The notes under the pieces are model-generated. The model was not told where the DNA came from. It worked only from the letters and a program-made list of their open reading frames with translations, and ran no database searches. Below, one piece after another: positions 41,334-48,923 of a stretch of 64,000 nt of DNA. The stretch is from contig CAAGLL010000007.1 of assembly GCA_900770725.1 (NCBI GenBank), positions 1 through 64,000 of the forward strand. The letters are read 5' to 3'. Positions within the stretch are counted from its first letter, which is position 1; every line of letters begins with the position of its first letter. Source of the stretch: an uncultured Succinivibrio sp. (GTDB lineage: Bacteria > Pseudomonadota > Gammaproteobacteria > Enterobacterales > Succinivibrionaceae). The translations under genes were made by a program, and so were the position numbers.

Positions 41334-42800
41334 ATGACGCTCCACGAGCTGTTCGTTAAGGCCTTCCCGCGGGTTGACGGCTATTTTCGCCGCAGCGCCT
41401 CGAGGCGGCTTTGCGATCTCTACGGTGATCTTCTCGCGCAAGGCGCTGCGCCTGACAGTGCCTTCCTCAAGGCTGCGCGCGGTGTCGCCTCGCGGCTCTA
41501 CGGTCCTGAGGCGGCGGCCTTGTGCGCAGGGGAGCTTCAAAAAGGCGGCGCAGTCTTCGCAGCCGGGCACTGCGGCTTTGAAAACCACCCGCAGCTCATC
41601 GCATCGACGCTCTGCGCCCTCTCCGCCAAGGGCGCGCGAGGCAGGACAGGCGCGCCCGCCGTCCACGTGGCCTTGTGCTGCTCGAACATCACCCCTTCAA
41701 ACGGCAGCGTGCCCTGCGGCCTGCTCACGGGCAGGCTCGACGCTCGCAGGCGCAGGATCAAGGTGAACCTGGCGCCATCGCGCCTGAGCAGCAGCTATGT
41801 GGACGGGATCGGTGCCTTCGGCGCGGATGACTTCGCGCGCGCATCAGGCAGGGCCGCAGGCTCCTTCAACGCTCATGAGATGAGGGCGCTGCGCAACCTA
41901 TGCAGGCTATGCGCGCACTCTGGCGCCAGCGGCAGCCTGGCCCAGGCGGCGATCGTGAACACCCGGGCCTACGGCAGGCTCTTTCCTGGCGCCATGGCGA
42001 TGTTCCTGCCCATCGAGGAGATCGCATCCTGCCTGGTGGTCTCCGATCTCAGGGCCGGCAGGGGCGTGCTTTCAACCATCATGTCGGACCGCGCCGCGCT
42101 CGAGCAGCTTCTGTCAGATCTGTGCGGGGTGCGCGGCTGCTGGAGCCGCAAGCTGCTCTTTGACGAGGATGCCGACGTGTCGGGGCACCAGCACCGCGGC
42201 AGCGTGCTCTTTTACGGATGCGGCGCCAATTCACACCACCGCACCTTGAAGATCCTGAGGCGCGAAGGCGGCATGATCCTATGCGGCAAGGGCATCGAGG
42301 TGCCGCTTAAGCCATCCGCGGTTGCCGCCGCGCTGGAGTCCGGGGCGCTCAGGCTCTCGCTCTTCTCCTGCTACATGCCGCTGCTGCTCGACCATGGCGT
42401 GCGCTTAAGCGGCGGGGTGTTCATGAGCGACTACCTCGTGACGATGGCAAATGCCATGTCCAGGGCCCTGGGACTTAGCCTGGGCTGGCGCGGGGAATGC
42501 CCGATCTCCTCGTGCGCCATGCCGTTTTGGATCCGGGAGGATGAGGCGGGGCTTAATTGCGCGCATCCGCTTTCATTTGCTGATCTGCTCGCCATGGACG
42601 ATCCGGGGCCCTTGTACTGGGAGGAGGCGATGCAGCGGCCGCTGTCCGACTTCGCCGGCCCAACCGAGTGCGAGATGATGGTGAACTTCGCAAGCGGGGA
42701 TCTTGGAGAGGGGATCTGGGATGAGATAGCAAAGGTGCGCTCCCGCGCCGCGGCAACGGCAGGCCCGGGCGGGCTGTGCCGTCTTTGGGCGCAAGACTGA
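41334..42800 (+). CDS. 488-aa Cys-rich protein of unknown family in the T3SS locus
   Basis: Soluble, intact, 488 residues, without signal peptide or clear membrane segment. It is rich in Cys and His for this window. Distinct segments: 'GHCGFENHPQ' (residues 78-87), 'CCSNITPSNG', 'GCGANSHHRT', 'LSGGVFMSDYL' and 'CPISSCAMPFW' near the C-terminus. The GHxGFxxHP and GG..xDYL pair is loosely reminiscent of GHQPE/BshC-like ligase proteins, but I would not assign it. It lies between the filament genes and sctP, so it could be an effector, an enzyme modifying a secreted protein, or an unrelated insertion. Confidence 0.65.
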   Translation: MTLHELFVKAFPRVDGYFRRSASRRLCDLYGDLLAQGAAPDSAFLKAARGVASRLYGPEAAALCAGELQKGGAVFAAGHCGFENHPQLIASTLCALSAKGARGRTGAPAVHVALCCSNITPSNGSVPCGLLTGRLDARRRRIKVNLAPSRLSSSYVDGIGAFGADDFARASGRAAGSFNAHEMRALRNLCRLCAHSGASGSLAQAAIVNTRAYGRLFPGAMAMFLPIEEIASCLVVSDLRAGRGVLSTIMSDRAALEQLLSDLCGVRGCWSRKLLFDEDADVSGHQHRGSVLFYGCGANSHHRTLKILRREGGMILCGKGIEVPLKPSAVAAALESGALRLSLFSCYMPLLLDHGVRLSGGVFMSDYLVTMANAMSRALGLSLGWRGECPISSCAMPFWIREDEAGLNCAHPLSFADLLAMDDPGPLYWEEAMQRPLSDFAGPTECEMMVNFASGDLGEGIWDEIAKVRSRAAATAGPGGLCRLWAQD

Positions 42801-42832
42801 ACGTGACTTCAAAAAGGGGGGTATGCCTGCTC

Positions 42833-43663
42833 ATGCAAAACGACTCGATAAACTCAAATATCCCAGCCGGTGCGCTCCCTGGCGCAGCGCCTTCAACTGG
42901 CGGGGCCGGGAGCGCCGACCAGGGCGGCGCCGATCCCGAGCTTGTGAGGAAATTCCGCGAGCAATTGGGCCAGGGCGTCCCCAAAGGCTCCGGGGATCCC
43001 ATGGAGGAAGGGGCAGGCCCCAGTGGAAAAGGAGGGGAGGGCAGAGGCATGGATGGCAAAAGCCCCATTGGCGCAAGATCAGCGCTCTTTCAGCCTGAAG
43101 GCTGTCTTGGCGGGGAGATGAAGCCCGGCAGCAGGGAGCTGGGCGAAACGGGCAGGTGGCAGGAGTCTTTTGAAGGGCGCGATCCCATGAAGAAGGAGAA
43201 CTCCCGCCAGGACAGCCTCTCGGACGTGTTCAGCTCGCTCATGCGCGGCATGGACGGGCAGGGCGCGCAGGTCCAGGCGCCCGCCCCTGAAGCCCAGGGG
43301 ATGGAGGCCCGCCCCGCAGGCGGTGATGACATAAGGCAGATGGCCTCCGAGATGGTAAAGCGCGTCCTGGTGTCGCAGCCAGCCCCGGGGCAGGGCAGCG
43401 AGGTGAGGCTTGAGCTTGGCGGCATGGAGATGCTCAGGGACGCCGGCGTCATAATAAGGCGCGAGCCTGACGGGATGCTCTTTGTTGCGATCTCAACTTC
43501 AGATCAGGCAACATACCAGAGGCTCGTTTCGGCGCGCTCCATGCTCGAGCAGGGGCTGTCCGAGAGCGAGCGCGGCAGGTTCAAGCTCGAGTTCCGCTTG
43601 AAAGGGGAGGATGGCAGTGAAAGGACGGATCAAGGCGCGGATGGCGATGAAGGCGCACTCTAG
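42833..43663 (+). CDS. sctP: needle-length regulator SctP (YscP/FliK-like)
   Basis: A 276-residue protein with a long Gly/Pro/Gln-rich, probably disordered N-terminal ruler part and a C-terminal T3S4 (substrate-specificity switch) domain at about 180-260: 'EVRLELGGMEMLRDAGVIIRREPDGMLFVAI' then 'ARSMLEQGLSESERGRFKLEFRL', matching the strand-strand-helix order of FliK/YscP C-termini. It would set needle length and switch SctU from early to late substrates. Length is shorter than YscP (over 400). The ATG at 42833 has GGGGGG 11 bases upstream. Its end overlaps the next gene by 47 bases. Confidence 0.7.
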   Translation: MQNDSINSNIPAGALPGAAPSTGGAGSADQGGADPELVRKFREQLGQGVPKGSGDPMEEGAGPSGKGGEGRGMDGKSPIGARSALFQPEGCLGGEMKPGSRELGETGRWQESFEGRDPMKKENSRQDSLSDVFSSLMRGMDGQGAQVQAPAPEAQGMEARPAGGDDIRQMASEMVKRVLVSQPAPGQGSEVRLELGGMEMLRDAGVIIRREPDGMLFVAISTSDQATYQRLVSARSMLEQGLSESERGRFKLEFRLKGEDGSERTDQGADGDEGAL

Positions 43664-44813
43664 GTTCAAGGCCGCCCTGCGCGGCGCTGCGGCGCTTGGC
43701 CTTTTTGCCCTGTGCCAGGCTGCGCATGCATCCGATGCCTTGGATGGCAGCGGATCCTGCCCAGGCGGCAGGGCGCTGCGCGTGGCGCTCGCCGAGGCAG
43801 GCCCCTTCCATGACTTCCAGCGAGTCTTCGCGCACATGCTCGCGGAGCTTGCGCGCAAGGGCCTGGTGCGCGCGGCGCCGCCTGCGGACAATCTCGTGTT
43901 CGACGACCCGTCCGCCTACAAGGAGATCTCAAGGCTCAGCCAGGGCGGCTGCGTGGTCTTCCCCGATGACGCCCTCTACAACGCCAACTGGGATCCCAAG
44001 GCCCGCGAGGCGATGAAGGACTCTCTCAAGGAGAGGATCGCAAGGCGCGGCGACATCGATCTGGTGGTGGCCTTCGGCACCAAGTCCGGGCTTGACTTCA
44101 AGGACGGGATCCCGGGGGCCGCGGTCATGGTGGCGACGCCGACCGATCCCGAGGCCTCGGGCATCACCGGGCAGGGCGAGTACTCGTCGGCAAAGGGCGT
44201 GCACGTGCAGAAGGAGCCGGGGCGCTACCTCACCGAGCTCAAGATGTTCCGCGAGATCTTCGGCTTCAAGACGCTGGGGGTGATCCTCGACGACGAGGAG
44301 GAGGGGCGGCGCAGCCAGGCCGCCGAGGCCATCGACGAGTTCGCATCCCAAAGCGGTGTCAAGCTCGTAAAGTGCCAGGGCGACGTCATAACGCAGGATC
44401 TTGAAAAGGCGCACGCGGAGTTCTCCCGCTGCTGCATCGAGCTTTCAAGAAGCGGGGCCGGGGCGGTCTACCTCACCTACGGCAACGGAGCCGATCCGAA
44501 GAACCTCTACAGCCAGATCAAGCCGCTCATCAATCAGAAGATCCCGACCTTCTCGCAAAGCGGGCTCTCGGAGGTGCGCGCAGGCAGCCTGATGGCGCTT
44601 TCAGACGGGGATCTCGAGGCCTCGGGGCGCTTTGAGGCCCAGGTGCTCGAGAAGATAGCCTCAGGCACGCCCCCCGAGCAGATCTCGGAGTACTACCACG
44701 CCCCGCTCATGCTGGGCTTGAACCTCAAGACCGCAAGCCTCATCGGCTGGAAGCCGCCCTTCGACCGCCTCATCGCGGTGGACGTGGTGTTCAGCACCAT
44801 CGGCAGCAACTAG
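43617..44813 (+). CDS. lone periplasmic ABC_sub_bind-family binding protein
   Basis: A 398-residue protein with a basic start, hydrophobic segment and signal cleavage probably after 'LCQAAHA'. The mature part matches the ABC_sub_bind (TrpX-like) family: 'FGTKSGLDFKDGIPGAAVMVATPTDPEASGI', 'GVILDDEEEGRRSQAAEAIDEFA', 'KPLINQKIPTFSQSG' and 'APLMLGLNLKTASLIGWKPPFD'. No permease or ATPase gene is nearby. It overlaps sctP, so translation is probably coupled, odd for a transport component. It may present a ligand to the RsbU-like sensor or the injectisome; this is speculation. GTG at 43617 was chosen (GGGGAGG six bases before); ATGs at 43611, 43641 and 43647 are alternatives. Confidence 0.75.
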   Translation: MKGRIKARMAMKAHSRFKAALRGAAALGLFALCQAAHASDALDGSGSCPGGRALRVALAEAGPFHDFQRVFAHMLAELARKGLVRAAPPADNLVFDDPSAYKEISRLSQGGCVVFPDDALYNANWDPKAREAMKDSLKERIARRGDIDLVVAFGTKSGLDFKDGIPGAAVMVATPTDPEASGITGQGEYSSAKGVHVQKEPGRYLTELKMFREIFGFKTLGVILDDEEEGRRSQAAEAIDEFASQSGVKLVKCQGDVITQDLEKAHAEFSRCCIELSRSGAGAVYLTYGNGADPKNLYSQIKPLINQKIPTFSQSGLSEVRAGSLMALSDGDLEASGRFEAQVLEKIASGTPPEQISEYYHAPLMLGLNLKTASLIGWKPPFDRLIAVDVVFSTIGSN

Positions 44814-44838
44814 CCAAAACCAGGGCGTCCCGAGCCCC

Positions 44839-45321
44839 TCAGGGCGCGGGGGGCTTGCGCGGGCTGAAGTCCTCAAGCTCGAGATCCTCAGCGCGCTCCT
44901 GCTCAAGCCTCTGCGCGGCCTGCCAGATTTTCCGGTGGGCCTTGATCTTCTCGGTCTCAAGCACGGCCTCCCGCAGGCAAGCCCGCGCCTGCTTCTCCTC
45001 CTCAGCAGCCTTCCTCAGATCCCCGCGCGCCCTCTCCGCGGCAAGTTCGAGATCTGCCAGCTTGAACTTCAAGGCCTCAAGGCCGCGCTTGAACTCCTCG
45101 AGCGCCTCCCTGCCCAGGGTCTGCCCTATGAGGCGGTCCGAGCGGGCGCTTATCTCCACGTCCATGTACTTGCGGTACTCCTCGCATTGGCGCACCGCCT
45201 CGTCGAGGGCGGCGCGGGCCTGGGCGAGAGCGGCCTGCCTGAGCGCGAGATCCCGCCGCCGATCGTCGGCGCGGCGCTCGCGGATCCCCAGCAGGGCCTC
45301 CAGGGGATAAGCCGCGCTCAA
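44839..45321 (-). CDS. sctO: T3SS stalk protein SctO (YscO/FliJ-like)
   Basis: A 160-residue protein predicted to be almost entirely a two-helix antiparallel coiled coil ('EALLGIRERRADDRRRDLALRQAALAQA', 'REALEEFKRGLEALKFKLADLELAAERARGDLRKAAEEE'), rich in Arg, Glu and Ala, as in YscO, InvI and FliJ. It inserts into the SctN hexamer as a gamma-like stalk and contacts SctV. The start is TTG at 45321, overlapping the sctU TGA (TTGA) with GGCGGTGG upstream. It is downstream of sctU rather than next to sctN as usual. Confidence 0.8.
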   Translation of the reverse strand: MSAAYPLEALLGIRERRADDRRRDLALRQAALAQARAALDEAVRQCEEYRKYMDVEISARSDRLIGQTLGREALEEFKRGLEALKFKLADLELAAERARGDLRKAAEEEKQARACLREAVLETEKIKAHRKIWQAAQRLEQERAEDLELEDFSPRKPPAP

Positions 45322-46361
45322 CGGTCCACCGCCTGGACGTACCTTAGGATCTTGGCGATCGCAGGCAGCAGATCGGGCGGGATCGACTGCCCCTCCACGC
45401 CCTCCTCAAAGAGGGCGTGGGCAAGCGGCACGTCCCTTAAAACCGGCACGCCCTCCTCGCGGGCGGCCTCGATCATGCGCCGCGCCAGATCGCCCTGGCC
45501 CTTGGCCAGGACCACCGGTAGCGGGGTCTTTTCGGCGTCGTAGTCGACGGCGATCGCAAAGTGGGTCGGGTTCACTATCAGCACCTTTGCCTTCCGGGCG
45601 CTTGCAACCGCGGACTGGTTGGCCATCTCCTGGTGCAGCTGCCGGCGTTTTGACTTGATGAGCGGATCGCCCTCCTGCTCCTTGTACTCGCGCTTGACCT
45701 CGTCGATGCTCATCATGTGCTCCTTGGTGTAGCGCAGCCTGGTGTAGACGAAGTCGAGCGCGGCCACGGCGGCGAACGAGCCGCCGCACCAGAGGGCAAG
45801 CTCCTTCATGAGCCCGCCTGCCATGATCCACATGGACGGCGTGCTGGAGCTGGGCAGGGCCATGAGCTCGCGGAGGTTCGAGGAGAGCGCCTTGTAGACT
45901 GCAAACGAGAGGATCGCCACCTTGAGGATGTTCTTTGCAAACTCGATGGCGTTCTTCTTTGAAAAGACCTTCTTGAACCACTTGGAGGGGCTTAAGTTCG
46001 AGAGCTTGGGAGCGGCGGCCTTGGGCGCGAAGAGGAAGCCTATCTGGCCTATGTTGCCCACGAGCGCCGCGGCCATCGCGATGCCGAGCACCGGGGCTGC
46101 GATCTTCACGGCAAGCGCCGCGGCGGCCGGGAGCATCATCTTCAGAGCCTCCTCGTAGGGGCGGGAGATCGCGTTTGCGAGTATGAAGTCGAGGAGATCG
46201 GAGAAGTCCCTGAATATGGACGGCCCCATCGCGATGAAGTACCCGAAGATGCACAGCACTATGGCCGCCGACGGCACTTCCTGCGATTTTGGAACATCGC
46301 CCTTCTGCCTTGCGTCCCGAAGCCGCTTGGGCGTGGGCTGTTCTGTCTTCTCGTCAGCCAT
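45318..46361 (-). CDS. sctU: T3SS export-switch protein SctU
   Basis: A 347-residue YscU/SpaS/FlhB-family protein: 'DEKTEQPTPKRLRDARQKGDVPKSQEV' at the N-terminus, four membrane helices, and a cytoplasmic domain with the autocleavage site Asn264-Pro-Thr-His267 in 'VLIVNPTHFAIAV'. Cleavage between Asn and Pro is needed to switch to translocator export, together with SctP. The ATG at 46361 is chosen over a TTG one codon earlier. It is divergent from sctW and coupled to sctO. Length and motif place it with injectisome proteins, not FlhB. Confidence 0.95.
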   Translation of the reverse strand: MADEKTEQPTPKRLRDARQKGDVPKSQEVPSAAIVLCIFGYFIAMGPSIFRDFSDLLDFILANAISRPYEEALKMMLPAAAALAVKIAAPVLGIAMAAALVGNIGQIGFLFAPKAAAPKLSNLSPSKWFKKVFSKKNAIEFAKNILKVAILSFAVYKALSSNLRELMALPSSSTPSMWIMAGGLMKELALWCGGSFAAVAALDFVYTRLRYTKEHMMSIDEVKREYKEQEGDPLIKSKRRQLHQEMANQSAVASARKAKVLIVNPTHFAIAVDYDAEKTPLPVVLAKGQGDLARRMIEAAREEGVPVLRDVPLAHALFEEGVEGQSIPPDLLPAIAKILRYVQAVDR

Positions 46362-46699
46362 CAAGCCTCAATGCCGGAAAAAACGGCTGTGAAATAAAAA
46401 GTCAATGGAGGACATAACCGCCGGCGTCTTGAAAGCCGTTTCACAAAGGGGCCAGCCCGCCTTTCCAAAACAGGATCTTCCATCCTGAAATGGTGCGAAT
46501 GCCGCATTGCCAAGGCATTTTTGCAATGGATCGCACAAAAAAGCCTCATTGAAAACGAGAAACAAGACGGCGATCTTGGTTTTTAAAACATTTTGTGCAA
46601 AAAGCCAAAATACGACATAATATTGAGGAAACGGGAGGTGTGGCGCCAGAAATGCGCCCTACCTGAAGAATAGCACATGGATCCGGAAAATAAAGCCAG
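46362..46699. promoter_or_regulatory. divergent T3SS promoter region (sctUO / sctW operon)
   Basis: No gene seen. The right part is AT-rich. On the plus strand TTGTGC at 46593-46598 is 17 bases from CATAAT at 46616-46621, predicting a start near 46628 and a leader of about 70 bases for sctW. AAAAGCCAAAA at 46600-46610 matches the AAAAGYCAAA seen at 27396 and 39048. The promoter of sctU on the minus strand is not resolved. Confidence 0.5.
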
Positions 46700-47809
46700 A
46701 TGAACGAAAGCATGGCAATCCACTCCCAGGGCGCGGCGCAGGGGCTGCAGCAGCCACAGGGCGCGGCCAGGGAGTCGGCGTTCGACGGACTTGCCGTCTC
46801 GCTTTCAGATGATAAAGACTCGCTTTTGCAGGATTCATGCGAGGAGCTCACCTTCTCGAAGGACAACAGCCGCAAGACCAAGCTTGCCGACCGCAAGACC
46901 CGCGGCGCCGGCTCGCGCATCGAGCGCATCAGGGAGCTCTACGAGCTCTACACGCGCACGCTGCGCGGCGACAGCACCGGCCGCGCCGCGGGCTTTGCCA
47001 GCAGGGCGCGCGGCATGACGGCCGCCCAGGCCTACTCGCAGGCGATGTCGGAGTTCAGCGCCCAGGCTGGCTTTGCCGCGCTCGCCTATGCGAGGGACGA
47101 GCTCAAGTCCAGGGATCCCAAGGCCTCGGAGATGTTCGAGCAGGCCGCCGGACTCATGTACGAGGGCCACCGCGAGGAGATCGAGGGCGGGGCCAACGTC
47201 ATGGAGGACGCCTTGAGGTACTCGTCCTCCTCATCGTCGAAAGGCGCCTTCGAGAGCCTGCGCGACTACTCCGACGCGCTTTTGAACTTCAAGAACGGCG
47301 GAGACATGCTTGCCTTTGTGCAGGAGCGCTTCAAGGGCGACACCGACGCGGGCATCGGCTTTCTCATCTCGGCCCTGGGGGCCGATCTTGGATCCGACGC
47401 CCCCGGCGCCGACTCGGCGCTGCTCGAGTCCGCAGCCTCGGCAATGGTCAAGGTCAGGGTGATCAACTCCTCGCTCAGGGGCATGGACGCGCTGCTTTCG
47501 CGCCTTTCAAAGTCCGGCGGCCAGGACATTTCCGGCACCAGCGCCACCAAGGTACTGCAAAAGCTCCTGAGGCTTGAGCAGGAGCGCTACATCAGCCCCT
47601 CGGACGTCAGGGGGCTGCTCTCGGAGGTCAGGACGAAGGATCCCGAGCAGGAGGTGCTGTTGTGCCAGGATCTGGCCGCCGCGCTGCGCTCGCTGCCCGA
47701 CGAGGCCTACGGCACGCTCGCGGTGCGCGGCGCGATGGCCGACGCGGCCCAGAAGCTCATCGACAGCTGCATAGCCAAGGAGGACGAATGGCTCGCAACG
47801 AAGCACTAG
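46700..47809 (+). CDS. sctW: T3SS gatekeeper SctW (YopN-TyeA fused form)
   Basis: A 369-residue protein. The N-terminal half is disordered then helical ('SRIERIRELYELYTRTL'), as in YopN/SepL. The last about 75 residues ('RYISPSDVRGLLSEV', 'EVLLCQDLAAALRSLPDEAYG', 'AQKLIDSCIAKEDEWL') align with TyeA ('IKVRFYQDLKRMFRLFP', 'NAIDMAIESEEEEL'), so YopN and TyeA are one polypeptide. It blocks effector export until host contact. First gene of the core array; its end overlaps the SycN-like chaperone gene by 22 bases. The start at 46700 has only a weak site. Confidence 0.88.
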   Translation: MNESMAIHSQGAAQGLQQPQGAARESAFDGLAVSLSDDKDSLLQDSCEELTFSKDNSRKTKLADRKTRGAGSRIERIRELYELYTRTLRGDSTGRAAGFASRARGMTAAQAYSQAMSEFSAQAGFAALAYARDELKSRDPKASEMFEQAAGLMYEGHREEIEGGANVMEDALRYSSSSSSKGAFESLRDYSDALLNFKNGGDMLAFVQERFKGDTDAGIGFLISALGADLGSDAPGADSALLESAASAMVKVRVINSSLRGMDALLSRLSKSGGQDISGTSATKVLQKLLRLEQERYISPSDVRGLLSEVRTKDPEQEVLLCQDLAAALRSLPDEAYGTLAVRGAMADAAQKLIDSCIAKEDEWLATKH

Positions 47810-48168
47810 ACCAGGCCAGGGCCGAAGTCCTCTCAAGGCTCGGCCTTGAGGCGGCGGAGCAGGGCGAGAGCGTCAGGCTTGATTTCGAGGACGGGATCTT
47901 CGCGACCATGGAGGGCTCGTCAGACGGCCATGCCATGGTCCTTTGCGCCTGCTGCGAGCTCCCCGAGCACCTGCTCGGCGCCGCTGCGGCGCGGGCGCTT
48001 GAGGCAAGCGGCGATTCCCACGGCTCGGACTTCGCGGCCGCGGTGGCCGGAGACTGCCTGATCCTGGGCTTGCAGATGGATCTTGAAGGATTTGACGCCG
48101 GCATGGCGCTTGAGAGGCTGCGTTTCCTGAGGAATGCGGTGCAGGAGGCGGCGCGCCATGGCAATTGA
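47788..48168 (+). CDS. SycN-like gatekeeper chaperone
   Basis: A 126-residue class I chaperone-like protein: 'DQARAEVLSRLGLEAAEQGESVRLDFEDGIFATM' (helix 1 and strands), 'HAMVLCACCELPEHL', and a C-terminal helix 'GMALERLRFLRNAVQEAA'. Position between sctW and sctX is that of SycN in Ysc systems, where SycN and YscB form a heterodimer on YopN. The YscB counterpart is probably the product at 53364. AAGGAGG precedes the ATG at 47788, within the end of sctW. Confidence 0.75.
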   Translation: MARNEALDQARAEVLSRLGLEAAEQGESVRLDFEDGIFATMEGSSDGHAMVLCACCELPEHLLGAAAARALEASGDSHGSDFAAAVAGDCLILGLQMDLEGFDAGMALERLRFLRNAVQEAARHGN

Positions 48169-48517
48169 GCTCTTGAACCCCTCGCTGGGTCTTGCGGGGA
48201 TCCTCCCCTCGGAGGGGAGCGCGCACCTGCCAGATGCCGGATCGTTCGTCTCAAAGGCCCAGGGGCAGGCGACGCTCTCAACCCTGTTTCCAAGCGATCA
48301 GGCCGCCGCTGCCATCGTGGCCGCGCTGCGGCCGCGCCAGCGCCGGGCTGAGCAGTGCACGCCCGAGTACCTCTCGCGGAACCTCAGGCGGGCGATGCAG
48401 GACCTGAGGGGCAGCGGCGATCCCGATGCCAAGGCGCTTGCAGGCGGCCCGCTCTCCGAGCTCTCGGACGACGCCGAGCTTTTGCGCGCGTGCCTGGGCA
48501 TGATGGTGGGCTCGTAG
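48158..48517 (+). CDS. sctX: Ysc-family early substrate SctX (YscX-like)
   Basis: A 119-residue protein, close to YscX (122). Position between the SycN-like gene and the YscY-like TPR gene, just before sctV, is diagnostic for Ysc-type systems. Seen: a flexible N-terminus, then 'DQAAAAIVAALRPRQRRAEQCTPEYLSRNLRRAM' and a C-terminal helix 'SELSDDAELLRACLGMMV'. YscX, with YscY and SctV, is required for assembly and is itself exported. Assignment is mainly by synteny and size. AGGAGG is eight bases before the ATG. Confidence 0.7.
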   Translation: MAIELLNPSLGLAGILPSEGSAHLPDAGSFVSKAQGQATLSTLFPSDQAAAAIVAALRPRQRRAEQCTPEYLSRNLRRAMQDLRGSGDPDAKALAGGPLSELSDDAELLRACLGMMVGS

Positions 48518-48539
48518 GATGGCAGCGGAGGCGCGGGCA

Positions 48540-48923
48540 ATGGACGCGAAGATCCTCGATTCCGACGAGCGCTTCAGCTTGGAGACGCTCTGCGCCTTCT
48601 GGTGCGAGATGGGGCTTTTCGACAAGGCCTGGCCGCTCCTCCTGGTGCTAGAGAAGAACGGCGCCCCCAGGTACTGGTGCCTGCTCACGAGGCTCCTGTG
48701 CCTCTTCGAGCAGGGGCGGCACGAGGAGTGCCTCAGCCTGACCGAGGGCCTTTTGCCAGCGGACGCCATGGTCCGGGGATCGCAGGATGCCGAGGACCAT
48801 GACGAGGCGGCGCGCCTTTTGGAGTGCCTCAAGATGCGCGCCCGCGCGCTCTACGCGCTGGGCCGGCACGATGAGGCATCTGAGCTTGCGCAGGAGATCG
48901 TAAGGGCAGGGAGGGTCGGATGA
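48540..48923 (+). CDS. sctY: YscX chaperone SctY (YscY-like TPR protein)
   Basis: A 127-residue TPR-like protein ('SLETLCAFWCEMGLFDKAWPLLLVLEKNG', 'WCLLTRLLCLFEQGRHEECLSLTEGLLP', 'KMRARALYALGRHDEASELAQEIV' give three helix-turn-helix repeats), close to YscY (114). It should hold SctX and bind SctV. I prefer the ATG at 48540, with GGAGG eight bases before it, over the ATG at 48519. The stop overlaps the sctV ATG (ATGA). Confidence 0.75.
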   Translation: MDAKILDSDERFSLETLCAFWCEMGLFDKAWPLLLVLEKNGAPRYWCLLTRLLCLFEQGRHEECLSLTEGLLPADAMVRGSQDAEDHDEAARLLECLKMRARALYALGRHDEASELAQEIVRAGRVG

